Origin: Methanomicrobia archaeon JdFR-19
Lineage (GTDB): Archaea; Halobacteriota; Methanosarcinia; DSM-18856; Methermicoccaceae
Direction: 5' to 3'
Length of the DNA stretch: 49,118 nt
Assembly (NCBI GenBank): GCA_002010075.1
Contig: MTMG01000017.1
Coordinates: forward strand, 119,142-168,259
Positions 8,332-16,882 of the stretch are shown piece after piece. The position numbers and the translations under genes are program-made. The notes beneath the pieces are model-generated. The model had not been told where the DNA came from, ran no database searches, and saw only the letters and a program-made list of their open reading frames with translations. Within the stretch, counting starts at the first letter, position 1. Each line of letters begins with the position of its first letter.

Positions 8332-8787
8332 TTACATCAAATATTTTGCTATGTCTTCTGTTATCTTTCTTTCACAGTACATACATCTCAAAACAACTGG
8401 CTTCTTTCTTTCAACGAGAAATTTTGGGACAATTGGCTCATTTGTATTTGAAATACAGTTTGGATTCGAACACTTCACAACACCTTCCACGAAATCTGGC
8501 GGGGTGACCTTGTACTTCTCAACAACCTCATAATCCCGTATGATGTTTATTGTCGCATTTGGAGCTATCAATGCTATCTGGTCAAGCTCATCCTCAGCCA
8601 GTTCTCTATTCTCTATTTTGACTATATCTTTCTTGCCTGTCTTTCCAACAACATTCATCACCATGCTCACAACTTCTTTAGACCCGCCCCTTATCCCGAG
8701 TATCTTCAAGACATTTGGAGCTTGCCCAGGAGGAATATGGTCTATTACAGTCCCACTCTCAATTCTCTTTACCTTGAGCTCCTTCAA
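8332..8787 (-). CDS. pyrI: Aspartate carbamoyltransferase regulatory subunit
   Basis: Regulatory chain of aspartate transcarbamoylase, binding nucleotide effectors in its N-terminal domain and zinc in its C-terminal domain. Visible features are VKRIESGTVIDHIPPGQA at the start and the four zinc cysteines in CSNPNC and CMYC near residues 109-140. Length is 151 residues, as usual. It overlaps pyrB by 4 nt (ATGA), so the two chains are made from one message in the first committed step of pyrimidine synthesis. The stop is TAA. Confidence 0.97.
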   Translation of the reverse strand: MKELKVKRIESGTVIDHIPPGQAPNVLKILGIRGGSKEVVSMVMNVVGKTGKKDIVKIENRELAEDELDQIALIAPNATINIIRDYEVVEKYKVTPPDFVEGVVKCSNPNCISNTNEPIVPKFLVERKKPVVLRCMYCERKITEDIAKYLM

Positions 8788-9701
8788 TCAAACACCCCCA
8801 TCAAAATACAGAGGACAGCCATCCTCACAGGGACGCCATAGAACGACTGCTGAAAATATTTCGCATTTGGCATATTGTCAACAGCAGGGTCAATTTCATC
8901 AACTCTCGGAAGTGGGTGCATAACAATGGTCGTGGGTTTTGCCATTTTCAGTAGCTCCTGTGTGAGTCTATAGCTCCCAACAACTCTCTGATACTCACTT
9001 GGATCTGGGAACCTTTCTTTCTGAATCCTCGTCATATATATTGCATCAACCTCTTCTATAACATCCTCAATAGAGGTTGTCTCATGAACGGTTGCACCCC
9101 TTTCAAGAATGTCAGACACAACATGAGATGGCATTGAGAGTTCTGGTGGTGAAACAAGGAATATCTTGGCATTGTATAGACTCAGAGCATATACGAGCGA
9201 ATGAACCGTTCTGCCATACTTCAAATCTCCAACCAATGCTATTTTCACCCCTTCAAGTGTACTCTCCTTATGGAGTGTGTACAAATCAAGTAGTGTCTGA
9301 GTAGGATGATGACCTGCCCCATCGCCAGCATTTATCAAAGGCACGGTAGAATACTGAGATGCGAACAATGCTGCCCCTTCCTTGGGATGCCTAAGGATTA
9401 TTGCATCTGCATAACCAGAAACGACTCTGATTGTATCTGCTAAGCTCTCCCCTTTTGAGAAAGACGAAGATTCTGGAGACGAAAATCCTATTACATCGCC
9501 ACCTAGTCTTTTTGTTGCTGTCTCAAAAGACAATCTTGTTCTAGTACTAGGCTCGTAGAACAACATTGCAAATAACTTTCCAGACAGCAAATCTCCTTGC
9601 ACCCCTCTGGCATAGGGTTCAAGTTTTTCGGCAACCTTCAAAATATAGTCAATCTCTTCTTTTGACATCTGTCTGGTGGATATTATATGTCTGTTAGACA
9701 T
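8784..9701 (-). CDS. pyrB: Aspartate carbamoyltransferase catalytic subunit
   Basis: Catalytic chain condensing carbamoyl phosphate with L-aspartate. Carbamoyl-phosphate binding motif FYEPSTRTRLSFETA, HPLPRVDEI near the C-terminus and NAGDGAGHHPTQTLLDLYT in the middle are all intact. The 305-residue length is standard. It is the first gene of the pyrB-pyrI pair, and its start is 40 nt from the divergent M42 peptidase gene. The stop is TGA. Confidence 0.97.
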   Translation of the reverse strand: MSNRHIISTRQMSKEEIDYILKVAEKLEPYARGVQGDLLSGKLFAMLFYEPSTRTRLSFETATKRLGGDVIGFSSPESSSFSKGESLADTIRVVSGYADAIILRHPKEGAALFASQYSTVPLINAGDGAGHHPTQTLLDLYTLHKESTLEGVKIALVGDLKYGRTVHSLVYALSLYNAKIFLVSPPELSMPSHVVSDILERGATVHETTSIEDVIEEVDAIYMTRIQKERFPDPSEYQRVVGSYRLTQELLKMAKPTTIVMHPLPRVDEIDPAVDNMPNAKYFQQSFYGVPVRMAVLCILMGVFD

Positions 9702-9741
9702 CTATCTAAAATAGTATGAGGTCATATTTAACCATAGGGGT

Positions 9742-10824
9742 ATGTCTATGAGTGTGTATAGAATGTTGAAATTGCTATCAGATGCACATTCTGTTTCAGG
9801 GCGTGAGAACTCAATACGGGAGATTATTTCTGAGGTCGTTGGTGCCTATTGTGATGATATCAGAACAGACAAACTTGGAAATATAATATGCAGGATGGGT
9901 TCTGGAGAGCCAAGGATAATGCTTGCTGCACATATGGACGAAATCGGACTTATTGTGAAACACATTGAAGAAAATGGATTTCTCAGATTCGCAAAGATGG
10001 GTGGATGGTTTGACCAAGTCCTTCTAAGTCAGAGAGTCATTGTTCATGGCAGGAGGAAGGTGCTTGGGGTAATCGGGTGCAAACCCCCTCATGTGATGAA
10101 AGATGAAGAGAGAAAAGTATCTGTGAAACATGAAGATATGTTCATAGATGTGGGAGCGAAAAGTGATAAAGATGTTAAAAAGCTTGGCATAGATGTCGGC
10201 ACTCCAATAACACTCGACAGAGAGCTCCGAAGACTCTCTGGTTCGAGAATTACTGGGAAGGCAATGGATGATAGAGCCGGGCTTGCGTGTTGCATCAGTG
10301 TACTCAGAAAGCTGTATGAGGAGGATGTAAATGCAAGTGTTTATGTTGTCGGGACTGTGCAGGAAGAGGTTGGACTGAAGGGAGCAAAAACATCTGCATA
10401 CAGCATATCACCTGATGTTGCACTTGCGGTTGATGTTTCAATAGCGGGAGACCATCCTGGAATCACCAAAAAGGACTCTCCAATAGAACTTGGAAAAGGA
10501 CCTGCAATCACAGTTGTGGACGGCTCTGGTAGGGGATTAATTACTCATCCGAGAGTGCTGAAGTGGCTCAAAAGTACAGCAAAGAGGTATAAAATACCAG
10601 TGCAAATGGATGTTTCTGAGGGGGGGACGACAGACGCCACTGCAATCCATCTGACGAAGGAGGGTGTGCCAGCTGGTGTGGTAAGTGTGCCTGCTAGATA
10701 TATTCATACCCCTGTTGAGGTTGTTGATTTGAACGACATCAAAAACACCATAGAACTGTTATCAAAGGCTGTGTTAGATATAGACGAATGGTTCATGGAT
10801 GAAGAGGATTTACTACCAGTATAA
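9742..10824 (+). CDS. M42-family metallo-aminopeptidase
   Basis: Dodecameric-type, two-metal cytosolic aminopeptidase of 360 residues (TET family). Metal ligands and catalytic residues are seen in LAAHMDEIGLIV, AMDDRAG, VQEEVGLKGA, ALAVDVSIAGD and RYIHTPVEVV. Function is probably the final degradation of peptides released by the proteasome. Starts at 9742, 9748 or 9763 are all possible; 9742 is the first ATG. The stop is TAA. The last 32 bp overlap the 3' end of the converging PAS gene. Confidence 0.92.
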   Translation: MSMSVYRMLKLLSDAHSVSGRENSIREIISEVVGAYCDDIRTDKLGNIICRMGSGEPRIMLAAHMDEIGLIVKHIEENGFLRFAKMGGWFDQVLLSQRVIVHGRRKVLGVIGCKPPHVMKDEERKVSVKHEDMFIDVGAKSDKDVKKLGIDVGTPITLDRELRRLSGSRITGKAMDDRAGLACCISVLRKLYEEDVNASVYVVGTVQEEVGLKGAKTSAYSISPDVALAVDVSIAGDHPGITKKDSPIELGKGPAITVVDGSGRGLITHPRVLKWLKSTAKRYKIPVQMDVSEGGTTDATAIHLTKEGVPAGVVSVPARYIHTPVEVVDLNDIKNTIELLSKAVLDIDEWFMDEEDLLPV

Positions 10825-11548
10825 TGGAATCTTCAGCCATGCATATCTCAATCTCAACCGGTATCCCCCTGAGGTCCGCCTCAACCTTCTCTCTTTTTAA
10901 TATCTCATCTAAATTTATTTCCGTGGTGGAAGAAAATATATCATTAAGATACTTCCCAATCACATCCTCTTTTTCCATTGTTGAGATTCTCAAAAAGTGA
11001 GGGTCTACATCCACCACCTGTCCGTCATCATCAACAAGTACGATGCCACTGCAATACCCTTCAAGCATCTTCTTTATACACTCATCTCTCTTAACCAATT
11101 TCTTCTTTAACAGAGCAAACTCCAAATCTAACATCTCTTTTTCTCGTTCGAGCTCCTTTATTTTGACACAGCACCTCAGTAGCTCCCTCCTCTTGAACTC
11201 CATCGCTCTCAAATGATCATATGCCCTTTTAACCGAGTCTTTCACAACTTCTGGAGACAATGGAGAAAGCAATATCTCAAAGACGCTGGCTCTAAGGTAT
11301 TCTCTTGCAATACCAATATCTCGAGAATCCATGACCGCTATAACAGGGCTCAGATGCCCCATCTCCCTCATGAATCTGACAACCTCTATCCCACCACCTT
11401 TGCACTTATCCGTCACAAAAACCACATCAAACTCATTTTCAAGTACGGCTACTTTAAAGTCATCTATCCCTTCCAAGCTAACAATGGGAATTTCTGCTAT
11501 GTAGCGTGCGATTTCTGAACATTCACCCACAACTGCTATGACACCCAT
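10793..11548 (-). CDS. Receiver-like/coiled-coil/PAS domain protein
   Basis: A 251-residue signalling protein. Residues 1-110 have a response-regulator-like alternation (VVGECSEIARYIAEIP, DVVFVTDKCKGGGIEVVRFM, SPVIAVMDSRD) but no clear phosphoacceptor in the usual DxxMP context. Residues 115-160 are a charged coiled coil. The rest is a PAS domain (CSGIVLVDDDGQVVDVDPHF, MEKEDVIGKYLNDIF). No kinase or output domain is attached, so a partner is expected. It overlaps the M42 gene tail to tail by 32 bp. The stop is TGA. Confidence 0.75.
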   Translation of the reverse strand: MGVIAVVGECSEIARYIAEIPIVSLEGIDDFKVAVLENEFDVVFVTDKCKGGGIEVVRFMREMGHLSPVIAVMDSRDIGIAREYLRASVFEILLSPLSPEVVKDSVKRAYDHLRAMEFKRRELLRCCVKIKELEREKEMLDLEFALLKKKLVKRDECIKKMLEGYCSGIVLVDDDGQVVDVDPHFLRISTMEKEDVIGKYLNDIFSSTTEINLDEILKREKVEADLRGIPVEIEICMAEDSIILVVNPLHP

Positions 11549-11614
11549 CAGACCTATATATTACCTCATAGTAGATAACTTTTATATTCGATAATCGACA
11601 AAGTTTAGTTAAAA

Positions 11615-11622
11615 GGAAGTGA
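11615..11622 (+). promoter_or_regulatory. Strong ribosome-binding site deciding an ATT start
   Basis: GGAAGTGA matches the expected anti-16S target GGAGGTGA at seven of eight positions and lies 4 nt before an in-frame ATT at 11627. The same 4-nt gap separates GGTGAT from the ATG of the malate dehydrogenase gene in this window. Confidence 0.45.
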
Positions 11623-11626
11623 GAAT

Positions 11627-12184
11627 ATTAAGTACCCTTCAAGAGATAGCTTTGAGAGTATTGCATCTATTCGTAAGTATCTTAGAAGTAAGAAAGGAAG
11701 AAGGAAGATAGGTGTGTTAGTTGACGGTCCAAATATGTTAAGAAAGGAATTCCAAATAAATCTCGAAGAGATAAGAGATGTGCTAAAGGACTATGGAGAC
11801 GTAAAGATAGGCAAGGTTTTTCTTAATCAATACGCATCTGAAAAACTTGTTGAGGCAGTTGCAAATCAGGGATTTGAGCCAGTAATATGTACAACAGATG
11901 TCGATGTGATGCTTGCCATCGAAGGAATGGAAATAGTCCATAATCCAACAATAGATACATTGGCTCTTGTGACGAGAGACGCAGACTTTAAGCCTCTTCT
12001 CTCAAAGGCAAACGAAAAGGGAAAAGAGACTATTGTCTTTGGTGCAGAGCCAGGATTTTCAGTGGCTTTAAAGAATTCTGCTGACTACGTAATAATACTG
12101 GAAAACGGGATTATGACGAACTATGATTCTGTCAAAGAAGAGAGAAAACACGTGGTTATGGAAGAAAATCCGGATACTACATAA
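11627..12184 (+). CDS. NYN-domain (PIN-like) nuclease family protein, probable ATT start
   Basis: LabA-like NYN protein with PIN-type acidic residues: LVDGPNMLRKEF, TDVDVMLAIEGME and LALVTRDADFKPLL. These resemble RNA-acting nucleases. GTG 11714 is the first conventional start but would begin at the first beta strand. In-frame sequence upstream codes for PSRDSFESIASIRKYLRSKK, which looks like the usual N-terminal helix, and the only supported start is ATT 11627, preceded by GGAAGTGA. There is no ATG, GTG or TTG in frame between the promoter-like ttttatatt (11579-11587) and 11714. A single-base error is the alternative. The stop is TAA. Confidence 0.75.
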   Translation: MKYPSRDSFESIASIRKYLRSKKGRRKIGVLVDGPNMLRKEFQINLEEIRDVLKDYGDVKIGKVFLNQYASEKLVEAVANQGFEPVICTTDVDVMLAIEGMEIVHNPTIDTLALVTRDADFKPLLSKANEKGKETIVFGAEPGFSVALKNSADYVIILENGIMTNYDSVKEERKHVVMEENPDTT

Positions 12185-12968
12185 AATATTTTGAGATATT
12201 TGTCATTGTTGCATAGTATTGGTGCTCACGTCTAATGAACTTCCTGATTCTCTTGATTGCATACTCGTCTAAACTCCATTCGACCCCATTGTACAAGATA
12301 TCCTTCAACACAAGCCCATATGCAGGGGCAGGCTCTACACCCTCTCTAAAAACATCTGGCTTGAGCATCTTACACAACCATTCTTCATCTCTGATACCAA
12401 GTCCCACCAGCTTTAGAGCACCAACAAGCTTTCTAACCATGCCTTTTAAAAAGCTACGTGCAACAAACCTGAAACATACGAACTCTCCCTCGACCCACAT
12501 ATCAACCCTATCAAGAGTTCTCACATTTCCCCATCCCTCTGAAAAGTTTGAAAAATCATGAGTTCCGGTTATGATACGACAGCAATCTTCCATACGGGAT
12601 ACATCATATCCCTCGTTGTAAAGATAATACTTGTATTCCCTTGATATCGCATGATGTCTTGGGTGAAAGTCACTCTGGACGTCTGCTCTTGCCCACACCC
12701 ATATATCTGGAGGCAGTTTCGTATTTATTATTCTTGGTAGAGCGAGCTCTGGGGTTGATGTATTGAACGCTATCACTTGAGAAATAGCATGCACACCTGC
12801 ATCGGTTCTTGAAGCTCTCGCATACTTTGCATCCTTCTCATCTTCAAGTAACTCCAATAACTTCAGTGCTCTAAAAAGTTCCCCTTCAATAGTGGGGACA
12901 TCGGGCTGTATCTGAAAACCATGGTAGTGCGTTCCGATATATCCTACTTTAAGAGCTACCCTACTCAT
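12156..12968 (-). CDS. truA: tRNA pseudouridine synthase TruA, TAG near its end
   Basis: Modifies uridines in the anticodon arm of tRNAs (positions 38-40 in the characterised enzymes). Catalytic Asp56 is in RASRTDAGVHA, and FHPRHHAISREYKYYLYN and VRKLVGALKLVGLG are family motifs. After NISKYFM there is a TAG at 12177-12179; the frame then adds YPDFLP to a TAA at 12156-12158. With TAG as sense this is the true end. If TAG were a stop here, the end would be 12177. The tail overlaps the NYN gene on the other strand. Its start shares ATGA with UPF0212. Confidence 0.9.
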
Positions 12969-13306
12969 GCGAGTGGCTCCACCGAAACAACATTTAACGA
13001 TATGTTTCTAAGTGCCCTACCAATCACACTTTTTGCGATTCTTGCTGCATGGTCTTCATTTTCAGCATCAAAAACTTTCATCTGAAGCACGAGACCGACA
13101 ATTGCTGTATTGGCTATTAGGAATACACTATCAAGTACCTCACCACAGTATGGGCAGGTGGTTTGCCCTACCTCAACCTCTACGAAGTCAAGTTGTGGAT
13201 TGAGTCGCTTCCCAGCTTCGGCAATTGCAACCCCAATCGCATCATCTGTGGTTTTCACATCTCTAACGATCCATGCTGCCTCAAGTGATACAACATAATT
13301 TCTCAT
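12965..13306 (-). CDS. UPF0212 (DUF555) family protein
   Basis: 113-residue archaeal protein of unknown function. It has a CPYCGE zinc-knuckle-like pair in the middle, preceded by FVEVEVGQTT, and ends in an alpha-beta segment (VIGRALRNISLNVVSVE). Family members are widespread in Euryarchaeota. It overlaps truA by ATGA, and its ATG overlaps the TGA that follows the TAG of the DUF357 gene, so all three are coupled. The stop is TGA. Confidence 0.85.
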   Translation of the reverse strand: MRNYVVSLEAAWIVRDVKTTDDAIGVAIAEAGKRLNPQLDFVEVEVGQTTCPYCGEVLDSVFLIANTAIVGLVLQMKVFDAENEDHAARIAKSVIGRALRNISLNVVSVEPLA

Positions 13307-13572
13307 TTCTATCCCTGCCTTTTGAACATACCGAGTCTGATACCTGCATCAAGAAAACCATGCCCATAACTAAAACTCACAATTGCATTCACATACTCGT
13401 TATTCCTGAGGAAGAATAATCCATCAGAATAATAAGCTTTTGCCATTTCGTAAAGCTCGAGGGCATCCCCGTACAGAGGGTCATTTTTCTGAACAACAAA
13501 ATCCGCATCCTCGAGTGCGACCCTCAAAAGCTCCTCGTATCTTTGAGTCCTTCTTTTTAGCTCATCCAACAT
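13303..13572 (-). CDS. DUF357 family protein ending TAG-AAA-TGA
   Basis: Helical archaeal protein of unknown function: LKRRTQRYEELLRVALE, DALELYEMAKAYYSDGLFFL and NAIVSFSYGHGFLDAGIRLG are diagnostic of DUF357. After GMFKRQG the next codons are TAG, AAA, TGA. If TAG is sense, the gene ends at the TGA, which overlaps the ATG of the next gene as ATGA, exactly as at many other junctions here. If TAG were the stop, that junction would be a gap. The 89-codon length fits the family either way. Confidence 0.85.
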
Positions 13573-13599
13573 ATTCTAATCCAGCCCCAATATACCACC

Positions 13600-14643
13600 T
13601 CACCCATATGTCAATGATATGAGCTTGTCTCTGGCCCACTCAAACCTTGCCCTTTTTCTATTCGAAAGTTCATCTCCTACATTTTCAATTACTGCCTTGG
13701 CAATTAATGGGAGTCCTATGGTAGCATCCATATAAACGGTTGCATTCTTTGAATGTTCCAACAACTTTTTCCAAGAGACTGACTCACTCAAAGTGCAGCC
13801 ACTCAATCCACCCCACTTAGGGTCGTCTGTGGTTATCTGTATTGCGTATTTATGTCCTTTTTCTTCATAGCCGAGGATGTGTCTCATCGGGGATATTTGC
13901 TGTATATAGTTCTTCGGAACTCCCCCTCCTATATAAACAGCCCCCGTGTTCTCTGACTTCAACGAAATCTGTAAGATCTCATAATTATCTCTCAGCAAAT
14001 CAACATTCAACCCCCCACCCTTCTCATAATACTTCGTGAGCACAATTCCTATCCCACTGTCGTGTATCGTGGGACAGAAAACTGGAACTTCCATCTCATA
14101 GCATGTCCTCACTATAGATTGTCTCTCCTTGATGTGAGCCCCTAAGAGGTGGAAAAATTCCCTTGTTGAATATGTTGTTGGTTCCATTTGTTCAATGATG
14201 TCATACAATATCTCGTCTAATACGATGAAATCGTTATCATCCGCATATGTATCATATATTCTATCTATTCTGTACTTTGCAAGCAACTTATCATCAACAC
14301 TACAATTTCCCAGATAGTGATAGAATCCAAGAGCTTCAAATAAGTCATGATATAGGTTTGCTCCAGTTGATACAACCACATCAACCATCCCAACTCTAAT
14401 CATCTTTGAGATAACTTTCCGCATGCCTGCTGGCACCATAGCACCCGAAATCCCAAGAAATATGGTAATATTGTCCTCTGATAACATGTCCTCATACACC
14501 TTCACACAATGTGCCAGATTTCTGCTTTGAAATGACGTGCGCTCGAATGCTTTGGCAATTGCACCAACACTGCATACCTCGTCCAAATCTATTGGTTCTA
14601 CCTTCTCCGAAAGAAAGCCGGATTTGTCCATCTCAATCACCAC
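13600..14643 (-). CDS. dys: Deoxyhypusine synthase
   Basis: Uses NAD and spermidine to modify a lysine of translation factor aIF5A. The 347-residue enzyme shows IFLGISGAMVPAGMRKVISK (NAD-binding region), VVSTGANLYHD, CPTIHDSGIG, GGVPKNYIQQ and SESVSWKKLLE with the catalytic Lys region. All are intact. It is transcribed away from pcn, with a shared AT-rich promoter between 14644 and 14701. The stop is TGA. Confidence 0.95.
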   Translation of the reverse strand: MVIEMDKSGFLSEKVEPIDLDEVCSVGAIAKAFERTSFQSRNLAHCVKVYEDMLSEDNITIFLGISGAMVPAGMRKVISKMIRVGMVDVVVSTGANLYHDLFEALGFYHYLGNCSVDDKLLAKYRIDRIYDTYADDNDFIVLDEILYDIIEQMEPTTYSTREFFHLLGAHIKERQSIVRTCYEMEVPVFCPTIHDSGIGIVLTKYYEKGGGLNVDLLRDNYEILQISLKSENTGAVYIGGGVPKNYIQQISPMRHILGYEEKGHKYAIQITTDDPKWGGLSGCTLSESVSWKKLLEHSKNATVYMDATIGLPLIAKAVIENVGDELSNRKRARFEWARDKLISLTYG

Positions 14644-14701
14644 CTAAGAAATAAGGAAAATATTAATAATATATGCACTCAAATGAACTCGAGGGAGACA
14701 A
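14644..14701. promoter_or_regulatory. Divergent promoter between dys and pcn
   Basis: The AT-rich run aaaatattaataatatatg (14657-14675) can serve as TATA box in either direction. GAGGGAG at 14691-14697 is the ribosome-binding site for the pcn ATG at 14702. Confidence 0.4.
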
Positions 14702-15436
14702 ATGTTCAAAGCTACCATTGATGCTGAGTTGTTCAAGGATGCAGTAGATATTGTGTCGGTCCTAGTTGATGAGAGCATATTCAGTACCGATGAGGAGGTA
14801 ATAATTTCGAAGGCTGTTGAGCCTGCAAATGCTGCAATGGTCATACTTGAAATGAAGAAAAATGCCTTTGACATCTATGAAAGTGATTCACATGAGCTTG
14901 GAATTGACCTGAAAAGGCTATCAACAGTCCTTGATATGGCTCAGCGTGGGGATATGGTAGAGCTTGAGCTTGAAGACCACAAACTTAAGATTGTAATGGG
15001 AGGGCTGAGATACCATCTGTCTCTTTTAGACCCTTCGACGATCAGAAAGATACCTAAAGTTCCGCAGATTCAACTACCTGCGAAGGTTGTTGTGGATGGA
15101 AGCACGATACAGAGGGCTATAAAAGCTGCGTCAACTGTTGGTAGCTACGTCGCCCTTGGGGTTGAAGACGAGTCGTTCTACATAGAAACTGAAGGAGATA
15201 CTGACAAACTCAGGTTTGTGCTTGGGAAAGATGAGCTAATAGACCTTCAGGGAGATGATGTAAGGTCTTTATTTTCTCTTGATTATCTGAGGTCGATAAC
15301 AAGGAGCAGGGCGTTTGGACGAGGTATTGTGACACTGGAAATCGGGATAGACTACCCGATCAAAATATCTTTCTCGTTCGCAGATGACAAAATAAGAGCA
15401 TTGTATATAGTAGCACCAAGAGTTGAAGCGGTATAA
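14702..15436 (+). CDS. pcn: DNA polymerase sliding clamp PCNA
   Basis: Trimeric clamp for replicative polymerases, FEN1 and ligase. The 244-residue protein follows the two-domain PCNA pattern: FKATIDAELFKDAVDIVSVL, then LGIDLKRLSTVLDMAQRGD, then FSLDYLRSITRSRAFGRGIV and the terminal YPIKISFSFADDKIRALYIV. Length and motifs are canonical. TAA overlaps the ATG of priL (TAATG), placing the clamp and primase subunit in one operon. Confidence 0.97.
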   Translation: MFKATIDAELFKDAVDIVSVLVDESIFSTDEEVIISKAVEPANAAMVILEMKKNAFDIYESDSHELGIDLKRLSTVLDMAQRGDMVELELEDHKLKIVMGGLRYHLSLLDPSTIRKIPKVPQIQLPAKVVVDGSTIQRAIKAASTVGSYVALGVEDESFYIETEGDTDKLRFVLGKDELIDLQGDDVRSLFSLDYLRSITRSRAFGRGIVTLEIGIDYPIKISFSFADDKIRALYIVAPRVEAV

Positions 15437-16512
15437 TGTATGCGGTATTTAAGCCAGAACTCAGACACTTCTATAACCTACCTTTTTTAAACAGCGCGTT
15501 AAATTACGTTAGAAACCAGAAAATTGAGATGGACGAAATCCTCTCTCCGAGGTATGAAAACCCCAGAGAGAGGGCGTTGGAAAGAATAAAACAAGCCCTT
15601 AAGGGTAAGATTGAGAAGCCCGTTCTGGGTGAAGAGGTCGAGATGGAAAATGAGCTGTTTTCGTATCCGATTGCAAGAGCGATATTATCCTGTATAAAGG
15701 ATAATTACTTGATAAGAAGATATGCGGTGATTGAAGCAAAGGCATCATACAATTTCATAAGGAACTGGCTTGAAGAATCTCTAAATGAGGGATTAGAGAG
15801 AAGGAATGAACTCACAGTATGGTTATGCAAGGAACTTGATATAGGTGTGAAAGAAGAGAAGAACTTTTTTGTCATCCATTTTTCGGATTATATCAGGCTC
15901 AGTAATACAATAGGTGACCCGTCGTGGAGGCTTATCAACCGTTCTCTAAAAAGAGGTATGCTCAAACTCACACATCGTCAATTACTGAGACTAATTCAAG
16001 AAGCCATAAGACAGAGAGTGCAACATGGACTGCCTCTGGATGTTCCCGCGAATTTTTGTAAGAATATTGAGCTGGATGAGATAATTGAGGAACTTGAAAA
16101 GAGAAAGAAAATGTATGGGGAGATTGAATACGGACCAGAAAGATTCTATCCTCCATGCATGAAAAATGCGATGAGACTCATAAGAGAGAGTATAAACATA
16201 TCGCATACACTTCGGTTCGCCCTTACATCATTCCTTCTTTCAATAGGGTGGGATAGAGGGAAGATTCTTGACTTATTCAGAAATCTGCCAGACTTTGATG
16301 AGAAATTGGCTTCTTATCAGATAGAACACATCGCAGGGTCAACTGGTACTGTGTACACACCCCCTTCATGTAAGACGATGGAAACTTATGGAAACTGTGC
16401 AGGCCGTGATAAACTTTGTATAAAAGTAAAACATCCTTTGTCATATTACAGAGTTAGGCTGAGGAAGGAAAAATATGAAAAAAGAAGACAGAAAAGCAAT
16501 CGTGGAGATTGA
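15436..16512 (+). CDS. priL: DNA primase large subunit PriL
   Basis: Regulatory large subunit of the archaeal/eukaryotic-type primase, 358 residues. The C-terminal iron-sulfur domain is recognisable by YPPCMKNAMRL, PPSCKTMETYGNC and LCIKVKHPLSYY, which supply the four conserved cysteines. The N-terminal half is helical (YENPRERALERIKQAL). It begins inside the pcn stop, and its last 38 bp overlap the yhbY gene in another frame. The stop is TGA. Confidence 0.93.
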   Translation: MYAVFKPELRHFYNLPFLNSALNYVRNQKIEMDEILSPRYENPRERALERIKQALKGKIEKPVLGEEVEMENELFSYPIARAILSCIKDNYLIRRYAVIEAKASYNFIRNWLEESLNEGLERRNELTVWLCKELDIGVKEEKNFFVIHFSDYIRLSNTIGDPSWRLINRSLKRGMLKLTHRQLLRLIQEAIRQRVQHGLPLDVPANFCKNIELDEIIEELEKRKKMYGEIEYGPERFYPPCMKNAMRLIRESINISHTLRFALTSFLLSIGWDRGKILDLFRNLPDFDEKLASYQIEHIAGSTGTVYTPPSCKTMETYGNCAGRDKLCIKVKHPLSYYRVRLRKEKYEKRRQKSNRGD

Positions 16513-16732
16513 GGCCACTGTACAAATTGGAAAAGCTGGTCTGACTGCTTCAGTTGTAGAAGAAATAAAGAGGCAGATAGAAAAGCGTAAGGTTGTCAAG
16601 GTAAGGATATTGAAGAGTGCGTTGACCTCACTGGATATTGAAGACATGGGAACTGAGCTGGCAAAGAGGACTGACTCAAAGTTAGTTGGAGTGAGAGGGA
16701 GGTGTATTGTTTTAAAGAAACCTAAAAAATAA
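16475..16732 (+). CDS. CRM/YhbY-type RNA-binding protein
   Basis: 85-residue protein of the CRM (YhbY) family, associated with ribosome assembly or RNA folding. VQIGKAGLTASVVEEIKRQIEKR and VKVRILKSAL match the domain, ending with GVRGRCIVLKKPKK. It overlaps priL by 38 bp, an unusually long overlap, so it likely depends on translation of priL. The stop is TAA. Confidence 0.88.
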   Translation: MKKEDRKAIVEIEATVQIGKAGLTASVVEEIKRQIEKRKVVKVRILKSALTSLDIEDMGTELAKRTDSKLVGVRGRCIVLKKPKK

Positions 16733-16747
16733 TCCGTAAGTTGTAAT

Positions 16748-16882
16748 TCAATAGGTCCTACCTCTCGCACACATCACACATACACCCTTTTTTGTAAAAC
16801 AAGACCTGCACACTCTTCTACCACACAACGGGCAAGTAAACTCTGCAATCTGTGTACCACACACATCACACAAGTGTATCAT
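16748..16882 (-). CDS. Small zinc-ribbon protein
   Basis: A 44-residue protein not obvious to gene callers. It has eight cysteines in CDVCGT, CPLCGRR, CRSC and CVMC spacing, consistent with two zinc-binding knuckles (HIT-finger or B-box-like). Its ATG overlaps the TGA of the DUF373 gene (16879-16882), so it is translated as part of that operon. Function is unknown; small ribbons like this usually bind RNA or act as partners. Confidence 0.65.
   Translation of the reverse strand: MIHLCDVCGTQIAEFTCPLCGRRVCRSCFTKKGVCVMCARGRTY

Noticed and set aside
16441-16770. Long antisense ORFs opposite priL, pyrB, glmS and others
   Set aside because: They mirror recognised genes on the other strand, lack ribosome-binding sites and have no family texture.
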